64,000 nt of DNA from Aphis gossypii (taxonomy: Eukaryota; Arthropoda; Insecta; Hemiptera; Aphididae). The position numbers and the translations under genes were made by a program. The notes under the pieces were generated by a model. The model saw nothing but the letters and a program-made list of their open reading frames with translations. It was not told the origin of the DNA and did no database searches. Each line of letters opens with the position of its first letter. Within the stretch, counting starts at the first letter, position 1. Below, piece after piece: positions 36,601 through 47,867 of the stretch. The stretch is from assembly GCF_020184175.1 (NCBI RefSeq), contig NW_026083043.1:1-64000 (forward strand). The letters are read 5' to 3'.

Positions 36601-36832
36601 ATACAAATGTATACACCTACTTATGCTTAGACATGATTGCATAAATAAACTGTAGGTTAAAATTTAAAATATTAAGCATTACCTAACTATTTATTTTATA
36701 TATCTTTAATCTTATGATCATTAAACTCAGAAAATATTTAACTTACCTTTGACTGAAAGCTTGCAATAAACTTTGAATACATTCCTCTTCGTCTCTTATG
36801 AAATCAACGAATTCAAATGTATTATTTTCCAT
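33644..36832 (-). CDS. Harbinger transposase (HARBI1-like), intact, 2 exons
   Basis: Exon 1 (36832-36747) starts MENNTFEFVDFIRDEEE and ends AG|GTAAG in phase 2. Exon 2 (34694-33644) continues IQKPIKHRIDPFDL. Together they give 378 aa with no stop or shift. The triad by my count is D163 in GVVGCIDCTHIYI, D217 in PGSTHDSFIW and E285 in RSIIERVNG; spacing is nearly that of the Harbinger-2 enzyme (162/216/282). It encodes a DDE nuclease/transposase acting in the nucleus. The 2052-base intron holds a tandem repeat and a small dispersed repeat. The hAT insertion lies just past the stop codon and does not touch the frame. Confidence 0.9.
35400..35770. repeat. Degenerate tandem repeat, about 80-100 bp unit, four copies
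   Basis: The landmark AAATACATCCATTCAGAAA recurs at about 35422, 35500, 35601 and 35690. Each unit also has the palindrome GTATTTAAATAC and a TAGAATA...TTTAAATTG stretch. It lies in the intron of the Harbinger-8 transposase. Confidence 0.8.
36330..36455. repeat. Small dispersed repeat related to 27239-27400 (inverted)
   Basis: The complement contains GCTAGTATTGAGATGTG, AATAACACGATATTG and AAGTACCGACCCG, matching patches at 27.24-27.37 kb. It sits in the transposase intron, so it cannot be the Harbinger-8 terminus. A MITE is possible. Confidence 0.45.
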
Positions 36833-37404
36833 TATGGTCTATAGGTCCTAAAGACTAAAGAGTAAAGACTAATTAGCGAACTAAGTATACTAATTAATAA
36901 TAATTAAGTATAATTATGTAGTTATAAACGTGTACTACGCGCTGAAGACAACATTATTAAGATGACTGATATCTTATGCGCATGCGTATCTATTACTAAT
37001 TATCTACTTATTATAAACTAAATATCTATTATTAATTTATAAAACTATGATACCTACGTGATAACGTATTTACTATTTACGTACATTTTTCATTTTGTCC
37101 ATAGCCATTTAACTTAGTTTTAAATTTTACACTTACAGAAAAATTGTATAAAAGATACTTTTTAATAAATGATTATTTCTAAATCATAAATAAAAAAAAT
37201 TCATTTTTATTTCAGAGTAAAATTAAAAATACATGCATAAATATTAATCAATCAATGTTATTATACAATAAAATAATTCAAATCTCTTAAATTTCATCTG
37301 ATATCCCTTAATAAATTTAAACATGAGAATAATTGTGGTCAAAATTACTTCTCGAGTTACCAGCTATTGATTTTCAAATAAAATTAATTTAGTATAATTT
37401 CTTC
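36833..37404. other. AT-rich spacer upstream of the Harbinger-8 transposase
   Basis: Promoter-side flank of the transposase, with a palindromic patch GCGCATGCGC-like at about 36976. No gene is supported. Confidence 0.4.
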
Positions 37405-37957
37405 TTATATTTTTTTTACAGTTGTTGCCTGACTGCGCTGTTTTACATAGTGATGCATCCTTAAAGTTAAGTAATGTTCTATAATAAGCTTAATTAGTTG
37501 AGTCCTATGATTGTCAAATATATCCTGACTAAGTATATGGTTAAGCATTATTTGAGTGTTGAAAATTGAAGAATCCATACCTATTTCGTTCATTGATTTG
37601 ATACAAAGTTTTTGTACTATATCTTCGTCTTTTAACAAAATATATATTCCGCTGTTAAACATATTTTTTGAACATCAGCAGATGCTTTCGTTAGCTTACC
37701 TTTTGATTTAATTTCTAATAATACTGATGAATCAATATCTTCATTCGATGTTAAATGTGAATCACATATGTCACAAAGACTTTTAACTTTTAATTTTTTT
37801 AACAATAAAGCTAGAAATATTTTACAATATCTACTACATATTCTTCTAATATTGGTAATTTTTCATTATAATCATGCTCAAATTCGTTAAACAAAAGGAC
37901 TTCTTCATTATCATCACAATGCATGTCGCAAACTGCATCTGCATCTTTACTAGAGTA
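37405..37957 (-). pseudogene. P-element/THAP9-like transposase, C-terminal fragment
   Basis: Reading downward from 37957: an acidic stretch ending LPILEEYVVDIVKYF, a one-base shift near 37817, then KSLCDICDSHLTSNEDID with a CxxC pair, LTKASADVQKIC, another shift near 37665, and finally QLIKLIIEHYLTLRMHHYVK before the stop. The order (cysteine pair, then a K-x-G-x-L-x-x-[PA]-S block, then a helical tail) resembles the C-terminal part of P-type/THAP9 transposases. No catalytic region is present. The assignment is by pattern memory only. Confidence 0.45.
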
Positions 37958-38976
37958 AGTTGACGCGAACCTGGTGCGGGCACGGCGTCAAGAGTGTGAT
38001 GATCGAGTGGTGAGGGGGAACAATAAAAAATTAACACTGGTTGTTGGCGTTACGTGAGGTGTTTATTTGTAAAGAAAAAAAAAGAAAAGAGTTAGGTGAA
38101 CAACCAAAACAAAAGAAAAATAAAAAAAAATAATAGTGGCGATGAAAAAGAACCAAAGGGAATCGGAATCAGTAGCGAACCGGGTTGTGTGCTGTAAGGC
38201 GCGAATCACAAGACTAGCTATCCTAGGTCCGGTTCGCGGTGTAGGCGGCTCGGTTGGTCCGCGTGCGGTTATCGCACGTCGGTGTTGTCCGTCGTCATCT
38301 GGCGGTTGGTAAGAAAAGTAATTAGCGGTATTCCGCGTAAATGCCGTTTGAATTCAAATGGCTATTACGCGGGGCCGCGTCAAAGTGCCAACAAATAAGA
38401 TAGGTACTAGCATAATCAAGTTGCGGAGAACAATTGCCAAACTCCGATCCTTTTAATTCATGCAGTACGAGTAGAGGTTTGTATGCTGTTCGATCTACCG
38501 ATGTTTGTTTAGTAATTTCTTCTTTAAAACAAAATCTGAACGATAAAATTTGACCGAATACGCATTTGCAACTATTCACCCCTTAGTTATGTTGGCTTCA
38601 AATATTTAGCCAGTAGCTCTATTCATTACATATGATCTAAGCCTAATTCTGAATTCATATCATACTTACATATGTATTATCATTGATTATAAATATTATA
38701 GATTGTTCACTGGCCTTATTTTCGTCGGCGTGGTAATAATCGGGTGACGCTATAAGGCGCTGCGGACGCTTGACTAGTTAGATCGGATAACGTTGTGATC
38801 GCTAGTAGTAGTCTAGACGGCGGCCCGCAGACTGCAGTGCTACATATCGCATACTCGCACTATTGCTTATAATATTATTATGTTATGTTTATTACTTATT
38901 AGAAATTACTTATTTCACGAGTTATTTCATGAAGTTGAAAGTTGCGACTCGCAATTTACAATACGCTAAATACTTA
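37958..38976. other. GC-rich unassigned segment and flank
   Basis: The part 37960-38345 is markedly GC-richer, with A-rich runs at 38080-38130. It begins exactly where the P-like reading is lost, so it may be an inserted LTR or element end: AATAAA occurs on the minus strand near 38070 and GTTAATTTTTTATTG near 38030. A second GC-rich patch is at 38720-38860. No coding domain was recognised. Confidence 0.35.
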
Positions 38977-39176
38977 AGCTGCGGCCCCACTAGGAGCGAT
39001 TTGCGTTTTTGCGTTTGCGATAGCGTTTTAAGCGTTTTAGCGATTTTATCAAAACTATGAAAATTAGATAAGAATGGCCCCATCTAGCGCATTATGCGTT
39101 TTGCGTTTCGAGCGAAACGCGCGAGAAACGCTTTATATCAAAATAGTTTGATATTCTGCGATTAATCGCGATCAAG

Positions 39177-42100
39177 ATGTCATCAGTGACGGTTCTAGCA
39201 GAACAAATTGCATCCGCTGTGTTTCTCCAGGAACCTATCTGGAATCCGAAACACAAAGGCCACGGAAATAGGACTACTATCCAAAGATGTTGGTCCAATA
39301 TCTCAAAAGATTTAAATGTTGAAAGTATGTTAATTAAAATAGTAGTTATCCACTAAAAGTCCAATAAAATATTTAAAAGAAAATTAAATATCTATTAAAT
39401 TTAATCTATTCCGTGGCGACACCAGACAAACGATATGATTTGATCGGTCCTATACTTATAGACTGTAGGTACAATAACTATTTTTGCACCGTCTTGCCCA
39501 CAGAAATATTGTCACAATTCAATTTTATAAAAGTTATTGTTACTCAAGAGTCTAGACTAAAATTGTAGCTGTGTGAAATTTCGAATGAAAAAAACCGACG
39601 ATCTGAACGATTCTTCAGTTGCTAAATACTTTAAATACTTTTGATTTGATTTATTATTAGAGTATGATTACTTAGGTATCTACTTATTATACATTCACAC
39701 ATTTGTAAATGCATAATAAAACATTTTAAATAACGACGTATTATTAATTATTATTACTAACAAGAATCAATAGAATATAATTTAAAAAGAATTATTTTTT
39801 ACACACTGCAGTCAACATATTATATTTGTGTTTATTTTGTTATCTTATCGCATTTGTAATATCGTACTAGCGTAGTAAATAGTAATAGTAATAGTAGCGA
39901 AATACTATCTAGTAATAGTATTACTTAAACTATTTATAGACTTATTTTTTATAAGTCTCGCTGAGGGATAACAAAATAGTAAAATACTGATGACCACGAC
40001 AGTGGGCGTTCGTGTTTTTTTTTTTTTGTAGTCTAATATAATTTATACCATGTATATTTTGTTTTATGTCTAGACATTTTGTACAAAATAATAATAATAT
40101 GTTATACATCTTATCTTTGTGTTTCATTTTTTTTTTTTTTTTGTAATGCTGATTTATTTGTTCATAATTTTGTAACAGTAAATTATCATAAAATAGATCG
40201 ATTAGATACGAATAAAAATTACACATCATTGTTTTTAATATCGATGAAAATAATATTTTAACATTTAAAATAAATAGTTTAAAACTAACATGAAAACGTC
40301 AGTATTTTTCTCTAGTTTATTCGTATTTTAGAAATTAGAATTAATATAATATAACTTCAATATTAATATAAAAAGTAGGGTTAAAAATAATAAAAATCTT
40401 AATAATACTTATAATATTATACATAAAGATTAAGTAAATAATCTAATTTATATGTAGTCTAATTGCCATGGAATTGATCCAGCCTCACTACTGAAATATT
40501 CGGTAAAAATTTCTCTGGAATCTCTTGCTGTCCTACTAAATCTATTATTTTGTCTTCCTCTTATATCACAAAATCCTGACGTATTTCCTTCCAAGTTATC
40601 AACTTGGCTGCTCTGCTGATCATATGTCAAAACTATATTGTGCAATACACATATGGCTTTTGTTATAACAATGGCATTTTCAACATTAGTTTCTATTGCC
40701 TTATTTAATATTCTCCATTTTGAAGATAAAATCCCAAATGCATTTTCAACAGTGCGCCTGGCTCGTGAAAGCCTATAGTTGAATATCTTTTTTTTTTCAT
40801 CATTTATAAGTTGCTTTCCGGGGTACGGCCTTAGTATATTAGTTAAAAGTGGGAACGCTTCGTCTCCTATAAATGTGTATGGTGCTATAATTTTAGTATT
40901 GGGCAGTTCTATATCATCTGGTATAGAAAGTTCTTTTTTTTGTAATTTATTAAAAAATACTGAATTTTTCAAAACTCCACCATCACTCTCTCTACCATAT
41001 GCGCCAATATCGATTAATATAAATTTGTAGTTGGCATCAGAAATTGCAAATAAATTTATAGAAAAAAAATGTTTATAATTATAGTACATTGAGCCGGAAT
41101 GTTCAGGTTGATCGATTCGTACATGTTTTCCATCAATACTTCCAAGACAATTGGGAAAGTTCCATTTATTATAAAAATCTTTTGCATTTTTTTTCCACAT
41201 TTCATTAGTGGGTACGGGTATATAAACTTTAGATAATATATTCCAAATTGCATTACACGTTTCTATCACAATTCTTGCAACACTTGTTTTACCCATACGA
41301 AAAGTAAAAGCCAAGCTTCTAAAGCTGCACCCAGTTGATAAATATCTATAATAATAATAATATATTAAAATAATAACAAAAAATATAAAGCCGTATTATA
41401 CTGCTGCTTACATAATTTATATATAGTTATATAATAATTTTATACATAATTATTTAAAATAAAAATTAGTTCATAGTTGGTCGAAATCTTATTAAATAAT
41501 TTAGGTAATATGTAATACCTAATTATTGTAGTATATTAGTAAAAATAATTCTTACTATAAAATATAATATTCTGTAATTTATGCTATTTATATGAATACA
41601 TTTCAGTTGATTTATTAAAAAATAAATGGAAAAATATGAGGGATTATTATCGAGTAGAACTTAAGAAAAATCCTCCCGGACGTTCGGGTGATGGTGCTGA
41701 CGACGTTACGTCTTCCACTTGGCCACTATTTACATGTTTAAGCTATTTGAAAGACACGATGCAAAGTCGCCCTAGAGCTACAAATTTAACATTCAATTCA
41801 GCAATGAGTACGACTTACGAAAATGATTCTGTCGAAGTAGAAACAATTGACGCCACTGACAATTTTTCTCAATTTGACGTCGATGAAAATAGTGGTGGAG
41901 AAACAGTTTCGGGTGTTGGTGCAAGTATTCGACCAGATAATAACGTCATAACAAATCCAACCAATAACCATACGCAAAAAACCCGTAAGGCGGCGATGAA
42001 AAATTTTAGACAAGAATTGTTAGACTTAGAGGCAAAAAAAATTAAATTATTGGAAAATGAAGATAAATACGATGAAGACTTAATGTTCTTAAAAAGCCTA

Positions 42101-42373
42101 CTACCGGATTTAAAATCTCTACCAAGAGCACAAAAAATAAGAACAAAAATTCAATTGCAAGAAGTTTTATACAACGCAATTACGGCAGTTGAACCTACAG
42201 TTTCCACTCATATATTAACTACACCTGAAGCATCAACGCAATCGTCACTTTCTACTGAAGAAAACACTCATTGGCAACCATGGCATCCTCCAGAACTAGA
42301 CCAGCAGTACGAAAACTCACAATGGGAGAAATATCAAGAAGGTGATAATGTATACGATTCAAATCAGATATAA
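39177..42373 (+). CDS. MADF-BESS accessory protein, intact, 2 exons
   Basis: Exon 1 (39177-39324) begins MSSVTVLAEQIASAV with the MADF pattern (EPIWNPKHKGHGNR, CWSNISKDLNV). Exon 2 (41607-42373) joins in phase 1 and completes it (LLKNKWKNMRDYYRVELKK, then WPLFTCLSYLKD). In all 304 aa, open. MADF covers about residues 5-100. A BESS motif is at about 205-240 (DEDLMFLKSLLPDLKSLP). MADF binds DNA and BESS mediates protein contacts, so this is the likely DNA-binding partner of the Harbinger-3 transposase. The 2282-base intron holds the transposase main exon antisense. The ATG follows the left motif array. Confidence 0.87.
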
Positions 42374-43235
42374 CCAGTTATAGTACTTAGTAATATTCTT
42401 ATGGTAAGGAAATCAATTTTAAGTTTTTTTTTTTAATTATATTATGTCAATAAATATTTTCGTTGAACGCTTATCTTGTTCATTTTATTTTGATATTAAT
42501 TAAATAAGTATAATGTTGCAAGTAGGCAGATATGAATACGACTTTAAAGTAAAATTTAGGTACTAATTTACTATAGGTAAACCATGGGTAAATAGATGTT
42601 TGAAATATATTTTGGAAATCTATTTTAAGCCAAATTAACTTAAAATTATTTTTTTTAATAAATAAATAGATACTATAATACTGTGATTTAACATTATACA
42701 TTTTAAAAATAACAATTAAAGTTCTACTCAAAAGAACAAATTATTTAGACTTTATACCAAGAAAAAAATATTTATGAACACATATTATTTTTGTAGTACA
42801 GAAAGTATTATAGTATTTATTCATTTTTTTTTTTTTTTAGTGAAAAACAGCGAATTAAACAAAAGTTGTCAAATATATTTGAGACACTCCACACTCAGTA
42901 TAATATTATTCATTTAATTATATTTATTTTAACAACTTACCTCAATGTAAGAAATAACCTTTCTTCTACAGGTATTGCTTTTCGGAAGTTGGTATCTTGT
43001 TTTTCGATTTCGCTTCTTATAGCTTCCAAAATAATATAAAATGTCGGTTCACTCATGCGACAGTACTCGAAAACTTGATTGGATGATTTTTTAATTTACT
43101 AAATAGCGTATGAAATTCCCCTTCAGAGAGTCTATGCTTATTTATTTCATGGACCCATAAACGGTTCTTAACCAAATTTACTTTGACATCAATTAAAGCA
43201 GCACTTTCAGCCAGCAACATTTTTCGGGACGTCAT
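40448..43235 (-). pseudogene. Harbinger-3 transposase, 2 exons, single one-base frameshift
   Basis: Exon 1 (43235-42941) starts MTSRKMLLAESAALIDV and ends KAIPVEERLFLTL-AG|GTAAG. Exon 2 (41345-40448) continues YLSTGCSFRSLAFTFRMGK. Motifs are GSIDGKHVRI (D), GRESDGGVLKNS (D), FIGDEAFPLL and SRARRTVENAFG (E region). Exon 1 loses frame at an A-run near 43089 (FHTLFSKLK, then NQVFEYCRMSEPTF in the next frame); one extra A would give about 397 aa. Everything else is open. A real mutation or an assembly slip in a homopolymer are both possible. The main exon lies inside the MADF intron, and MADF exon 2 inside this gene's intron. Confidence 0.87.
42374..42940. other. Harbinger-3 internal spacer
   Basis: AT-rich sequence between MADF exon 2 and transposase exon 1. 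It would be the MADF 3' untranslated part (AATAAA-like signals near 42450) and the transposase intron on the other strand. Confidence 0.5.
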
Positions 43236-43439
43236 CTTGGTCGACGATCGAATGAGCAAATGAAAAATAAAACGAACATGCGCCAGATAAAAATTTAGAA
43301 ACGCATGTAAAATCGCTCAAGTGTCCCCATCAAAATCGCTAGTGGACATCGCGCGTGTAAAATCGCAGGAACGCTCGAAACGCAGAATCGCAGAATCGCT
43401 CCCAGTGGGGCCGCACCTATAACCTAACCTAACCTATCA

Positions 43440-44715
43440 GAAATTAATAAATATGACTGAAATTTGTAGAATAATTATATTATTAATACATCTACAAATT
43501 ATAATTTGATATGGTATTGTAATATTATGATGGTAATATAAGCCTTGGAAAATTTTGAAGGTCCTTTAGAATAGATACCTATCTAAAAGAAAAATAGAAA
43601 ACTGATAGATAACTCAAAAACACTTATTTTAATTCTTATTAAGAGAAAGTCAGCACATCATTTGGTTTCTCTCTCTAGTCTCCCTCAACATAGACAAAAT
43701 ACATTTACGCAGAATCTTGAGCAGAAAACAACCAACAGCATTGACAATATATTTTATTTAAAGTTCAATGAGTAACATAGCTAATGTACGTTTTAAAGTA
43801 ATATTAGCCTGATTTGTAAAATAGTAAAATTTTTTTGAAAGTAATCTAGAATTAACACAATCAGTTAGAAATGGACCCTTAGGTTGACAAGGACCTTGAG
43901 AAATTATAAAACGTTTTTCTTGGCGGTTGAGTGGTTCTTAAAAATGAACTTTGTCGGTAGGAAAACGTTCACAGATTAAACTGTTAAAAATATTAGGTTC
44001 AACATTTTTAGTATTAGTAGTATCAATACTAGATATTTAAGTTGGCTCTAAGATTAAATTACTAGCACTATTAATTGTATTTAATAAAGTACCTGAGTTA
44101 TCAATATCTTGTTCTTTTTCTGTTTCTTCGTAGTTTTGTTTAAAATATGTATCAATTTACGGCATCCGCTTAACCTAACCTAACTAGCAGATTTTGATAC
44201 CATTATATAAATAATTAAGTACACTATTTTATTGAGTAGATATTTTCAATTTTATTAATTATTTTGAATAGACTTCGAACGACAATACAACCAAGTAATA
44301 TGTTTACGTAACGATAATATTTAATCGTGTACATTTATGCCATATACGTCTATTTTATACGTATAAATAATAGTATGCAGATCTGAAGGCAAGTACTATA
44401 ATACGGCGGCCAATGCCGATAACAAAAAACCACGAGAAACAGATTGCTATAAATAACGTTTAGTCGCCGTCACAGTAGTACAGTGCACCACAGAAATACA
44501 ATATCTATATATTTTATAACAATGATGTACTGATATCAGATAGGGAAAATGAGAACCATTTGAAATTGAAAACTATTTTTTTATTTTTTTCGTAAATAAC
44601 TGTATTTATTTATTTGTATACTTTTTTTTGTGGAACGTTGAACAATATCGGGCCCCTTCAAGCCGAGGGTCCATGGCATTTGCACACATCGCACACATGT
44701 ATGATACGCCACTGA
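43440..44715 (-). pseudogene. hAT remnant, 5' end and TTF zinc region
   Basis: A hAT-type end reads CAGTGGCGTATCATACATG on the minus strand from about 44715. Downstream, broken frames give ISQGPCQPKGPFLTDCVNSR, LLSKKFYYFTNQ, then a degraded C-x2-C stretch to about 43640. This is the TTF-type zinc domain of ZMYM1-like hAT proteins. Stops occur at about 44039 and 43939. The catalytic and dimerisation parts are missing, replaced or truncated at Harbinger-3 near 43420. Confidence 0.65.
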
Positions 44716-44861
44716 CAGAATTTCATGTGGTCGAATAAAAACCGTGCCGTCACGTATGAGGTTGATAACGTGACCTGATACGTGTGGCGTTACTATAGTA
44801 TGGTTCTGACATATTTAAATACATTATCTACACTTTTTCGGTGAGCCGTGAGGTGACATGA

Positions 44862-44902
44862 TAGCACGTGAGCTCACGTGATGTGACAATAGTCTGTTCG
44901 CA
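44862..44902. repeat. Diverged right-end TIR of a Harbinger-4 relative
   Basis: CACGTGAGCTCACGTGATGT followed by GACAATAGTCTGTTCGCAGC aligns over 41 bases with the right terminal repeat of Harbinger-4 (48010-48050), with about eight mismatches. It abuts the left end of Harbinger-4 in the orientation of a right end. More CACGT/ACGTGA motifs lie at 44745-44860. Confidence 0.7.
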
Positions 44903-45174
44903 GCTTAAGGTAGGAACACATTATTGTCACGTCACGTGACGTCACGTGAGCTCACATAATGATAAAAATATGCGGAGTATCGTTTATGAATATACTATAA
45001 TGTGACAGAACCACACTGTTATCACGTCATATTAGTCACATCACGTCACCAAAGTTTTCCGTGAAAGCACGTTTTTATTTTCTGAACATCCGCATTTTTA
45101 GCTGTACGTCACGTCACGTTTCAATCCGAAATTCTAGTTTTTTCACCTTCGAGGTCATTTTTTTTTTTTTTAAA

Positions 45175-47435
45175 ATGGAAGAAAAATTAATAGAACTGGT
45201 GCGAGAACATACGGTTTTATATAATCACGGATCTCGTGATTACCGTGACCAACATATACGGCAAACAGCGTGGGAGGAAGTTGGAAAGGAGCTGAATATT
45301 TCAGGCAGTAACAAATTTGTTAAATTGTTGTACTAATATTAATATTATAATATTTTTTTAACTTGCTGACTCGTCAAACCTTGTTTCGCCAGTTATGAAT
45401 ATTTGTGTTAACGTGCGTTAAAATATAAATAAATATTATTATTCATGATAGGTATGAATATGAAATATTTATTTGGTTTATTTAAAATTTGTAGGTACAT
45501 AAAACTTTATAATATAATATAAAATTAAATAAAATATAATATAATATAAAACTCATGTGGTTTTATCGAGAAAATATTTAACGTTTTTCATTGTTTTATT
45601 ATCTATGGAAGAATTTTGTTTACGTTCTAATAATAACAATGCGTTCATTTTACGGGAGTGCATAGTGAATATCACGCATAATAGAAACCTATAAATAAAG
45701 TTTTACGAAACACAATTGTGTTTATTTAACAATTACAATATATTAAATAATACATTTTTATATTTAATAAACAACGAATATTGTGATACGAAATAAAATT
45801 ATGTGTTTCTTCCTTTACGAACTCTATCAAGTTGCCATGGAACACGACCAACTTCAGAAATGAAATACTCTTTGAATGCCTCTCTAACATTAAACGCCTT
45901 ACGAGTACAATTTCTTCTCAAAAAATCTAAATTCGTGAGAGCTGAGTCGGTATTTTGTGTTGATGTGTCCTCTGGTTCAAAACCATTATCTGCGCACTGC
46001 AGCATATTATGCAAACAGCATGATGATAACACAATTTTGTCAACGAATTCCGGTTGTACCTCTAAGTTTTTTCTAAAACATCTCCATCGTGCCTCTAGTA
46101 TTCCGAAGGCATTCTCGACTACACGTCTTGCCCGAGACAATCTATAGTTGAAAATTTGACCAATTTTATCAGATTTAAAAATTAAAAATTATTTTGTAGT
46201 TAACAATTGATAAAATTTTCAACTTTCATAGCTAAGGATTGAAAATTAAAAACGAGGTACCACGTAAGTAGGTTATTCTGTATATGTAAATTGTATATTA
46301 AATAACCAAGAAAAACGATTTCAGTTATTTTGTTGTAATTTTATAATAATATTAATTCAACTTACCTAATTCCTATAATTCCTATTTTAGGTGAAGAAAT
46401 TGAATTTATTAAAGTTGATAACTAACAATTTTTAATTTAATTAAATATCATAAATAATAAATGTATAATTGTTTTTAAAATTATTATTGTGGTGTTTAAT
46501 ACATTATTTATAGGGCCAGCAGCTAAAGAACGCTGGGAAAAGCTAAGACGATGTTTTAGTAATGCCAGAAATAGGCAACGCGAAGAAAAAAAGAGTGGTA
46601 TGGCTTTTAAAAAAAAAAGTTTATGGAAATATGAACAACAAATGGCATTTATTTTACCTTATTTAGAAAGCCGAAAGTAAGTAAAAACTACAAAACATTT
46701 ATTTAAATATTTTTTTAAATAGATATACATTTTTAATTTAATTTTTAATTTTTACACACAATTTCCTTTTAAGGACACACAGTAATTTAGCGGCAGAACA
46801 AGAGGACGTTTCAGAGGAATCTGAAGTGGAAGAAAATACGCCAGTCAGAAGAAGGAAAAGAAAGTGGGCATGACTTTCAAGACAATCAAGTAAAAGATGG
46901 CAACGTGGTCGATGATACTGAAACAACGTTTACGTCAACTAAACAGCGTTCAAACGATTTGAAACTTTCACGAAACAAAAATCAAAAACGGCTAACTGAT
47001 ACTCCGTCTCAACAAATGGTGCAGATTTTAAAGGAAAATGCTGAGATACGTAAACGTAAATACGAAGAAAAAAACAGTATTCGCCCTCTACAATCAAGAT
47101 CAACAAGTATTTTGGAGAACCTTGATGACACGGATTTGTTTTTTTTGAGTATGGCCAAGATGACTAAGCAGATGCCAAAATATGAACAAGCACAAATAAA
47201 ACTTGCTTTGAGTAATTCTGTGTTATCTACAGAATTAAGTCTCAATCAACACACATCTCAATACAATTCTCAAAATCAAATGGAAACGCAATCATTTTAT
47301 TTTCAATCTCCGTCTTCGGCTGACAGCATTCATACGATTACATCGCCATCAGACTATTCTAGTTTAGACAAAGAACATTCAACTAACGGTGAAAGACCAA
47401 CATTACTAGAAATGACGTCTCTTTCTAATGTATAA
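45175..47435 (+). pseudogene. MADF-BESS protein of Harbinger-4, 3 exons, one frameshift
   Basis: Exon 1 (45175-45307 with a GT donor, or -45304 with a GC donor) reads MEEKLIELVREHTVLYNHGS and AWEEVGKELNIS. Exon 2 (46514-46676) reads PAAKERWEKLRRCFSNARN and YEQQMAFILPYLESRK; exon 3 is 46774-47435. Phases are 1 and 2, as in the other MADF genes here. Exon 3 runs through an acidic stretch (EEVEEN in reading) to a basic run, then meets TGA near 46871; a one-base shift at the A-rich run 46855-46870 leads into the rest. A BESS-like motif follows (DTDLFFLSMAKMTKQMPKYE). A single indel separates it from an open gene. Confidence 0.8.
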
Positions 47436-47867
47436 AATAATATTATTATCTTATATAATAATGTCATAAATATATTTATAAGTACCTTACTACTAATTTG
47501 ATTATTATAATATGTTAATAATTATTTCTATTTAACTATTTTCTTACCTCAAACAAACAGCTAATCTTTCTTCAGAACTAACAGCTCTCCGAAATTGAGT
47601 GTCCTGTTTTTGTATATCACTTCGAATTAATTCATGTAAGTAGTCAAATTCTTCTTTGCTCATTCTGAAATATATATGAAAACGTTTCGAACATTGGCGT
47701 AATTCTGGAACTAAATGGTGAAATTCGCCTAATTTTTCACGGTTTTTGTTAACTGCATGGACTCATGTTCGACTAGATTTAACATCTTCTTGAAGAACGA
47801 TTAGAGCAGCAACAGTTTCAATTTCTTCTTCCCAGTCCGACGAACTAGTAGAGCTTGCACATTCCAT
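45799..47867 (-). pseudogene. Harbinger-4 transposase, catalytic core deleted
   Basis: Exon 1 (47867-47548) starts MECASSTSSSDWEEEIE and ends FRRAVSSEERLAVCL-AG|GTAAG. It has one TGA at 47763-47765 where relatives have tryptophan. The main exon keeps only its last third, from IFNYRLSRARRVVENAFG (46157) to the stop at 45799. The part that should hold both catalytic aspartates and the intron acceptor is absent. The sequence at the break (46147-46223) contains an inverted partial copy, GTTGAAAATTT...TTTTATC against GATAAAATTTTCAAC. No active enzyme can be made. Confidence 0.85.

Larger units (their letters stand above)
27673..36832. mobile_element. PIF/Harbinger-8, Myb type, both genes open, termini not found
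   Basis: Myb gene (+) and transposase (-) are convergent, as in Harbinger-2. A hAT element (30523-33633) occupies the gap between them, and a tandem repeat and a small dispersed repeat sit in the transposase intron. I could not match inverted ends in 27.2-27.7 and 36.8-37.1 kb, so the limits given are only those of the genes. Confidence 0.6.
38977..43418. mobile_element. PIF/Harbinger-3, MADF type, nearly intact (4442 bp)
   Basis: The ends are AGCTGCGGCCCCACTAGGAG at 38977 and, complemented, AGGTGCGGCCCCACTGGGAG ending at 43418. The left flank is TTA and the right is ATA, an imperfect 3-base duplication. Both ends carry arrays of AGCGATTTT/GCGTTTT motifs (38996-39150 and 43300-43400). Gene order: MADF exon 1 (+), transposase exon 2 (-), MADF exon 2 (+), transposase exon 1 (-). 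The MADF gene is open; the transposase has one missing base. Confidence 0.9.

Noticed and set aside
38322..38579. 85-codon minus-strand ORF with several cysteines
   Set aside because: It crosses the border of the GC-rich block and shows no recognisable domain or splice context.
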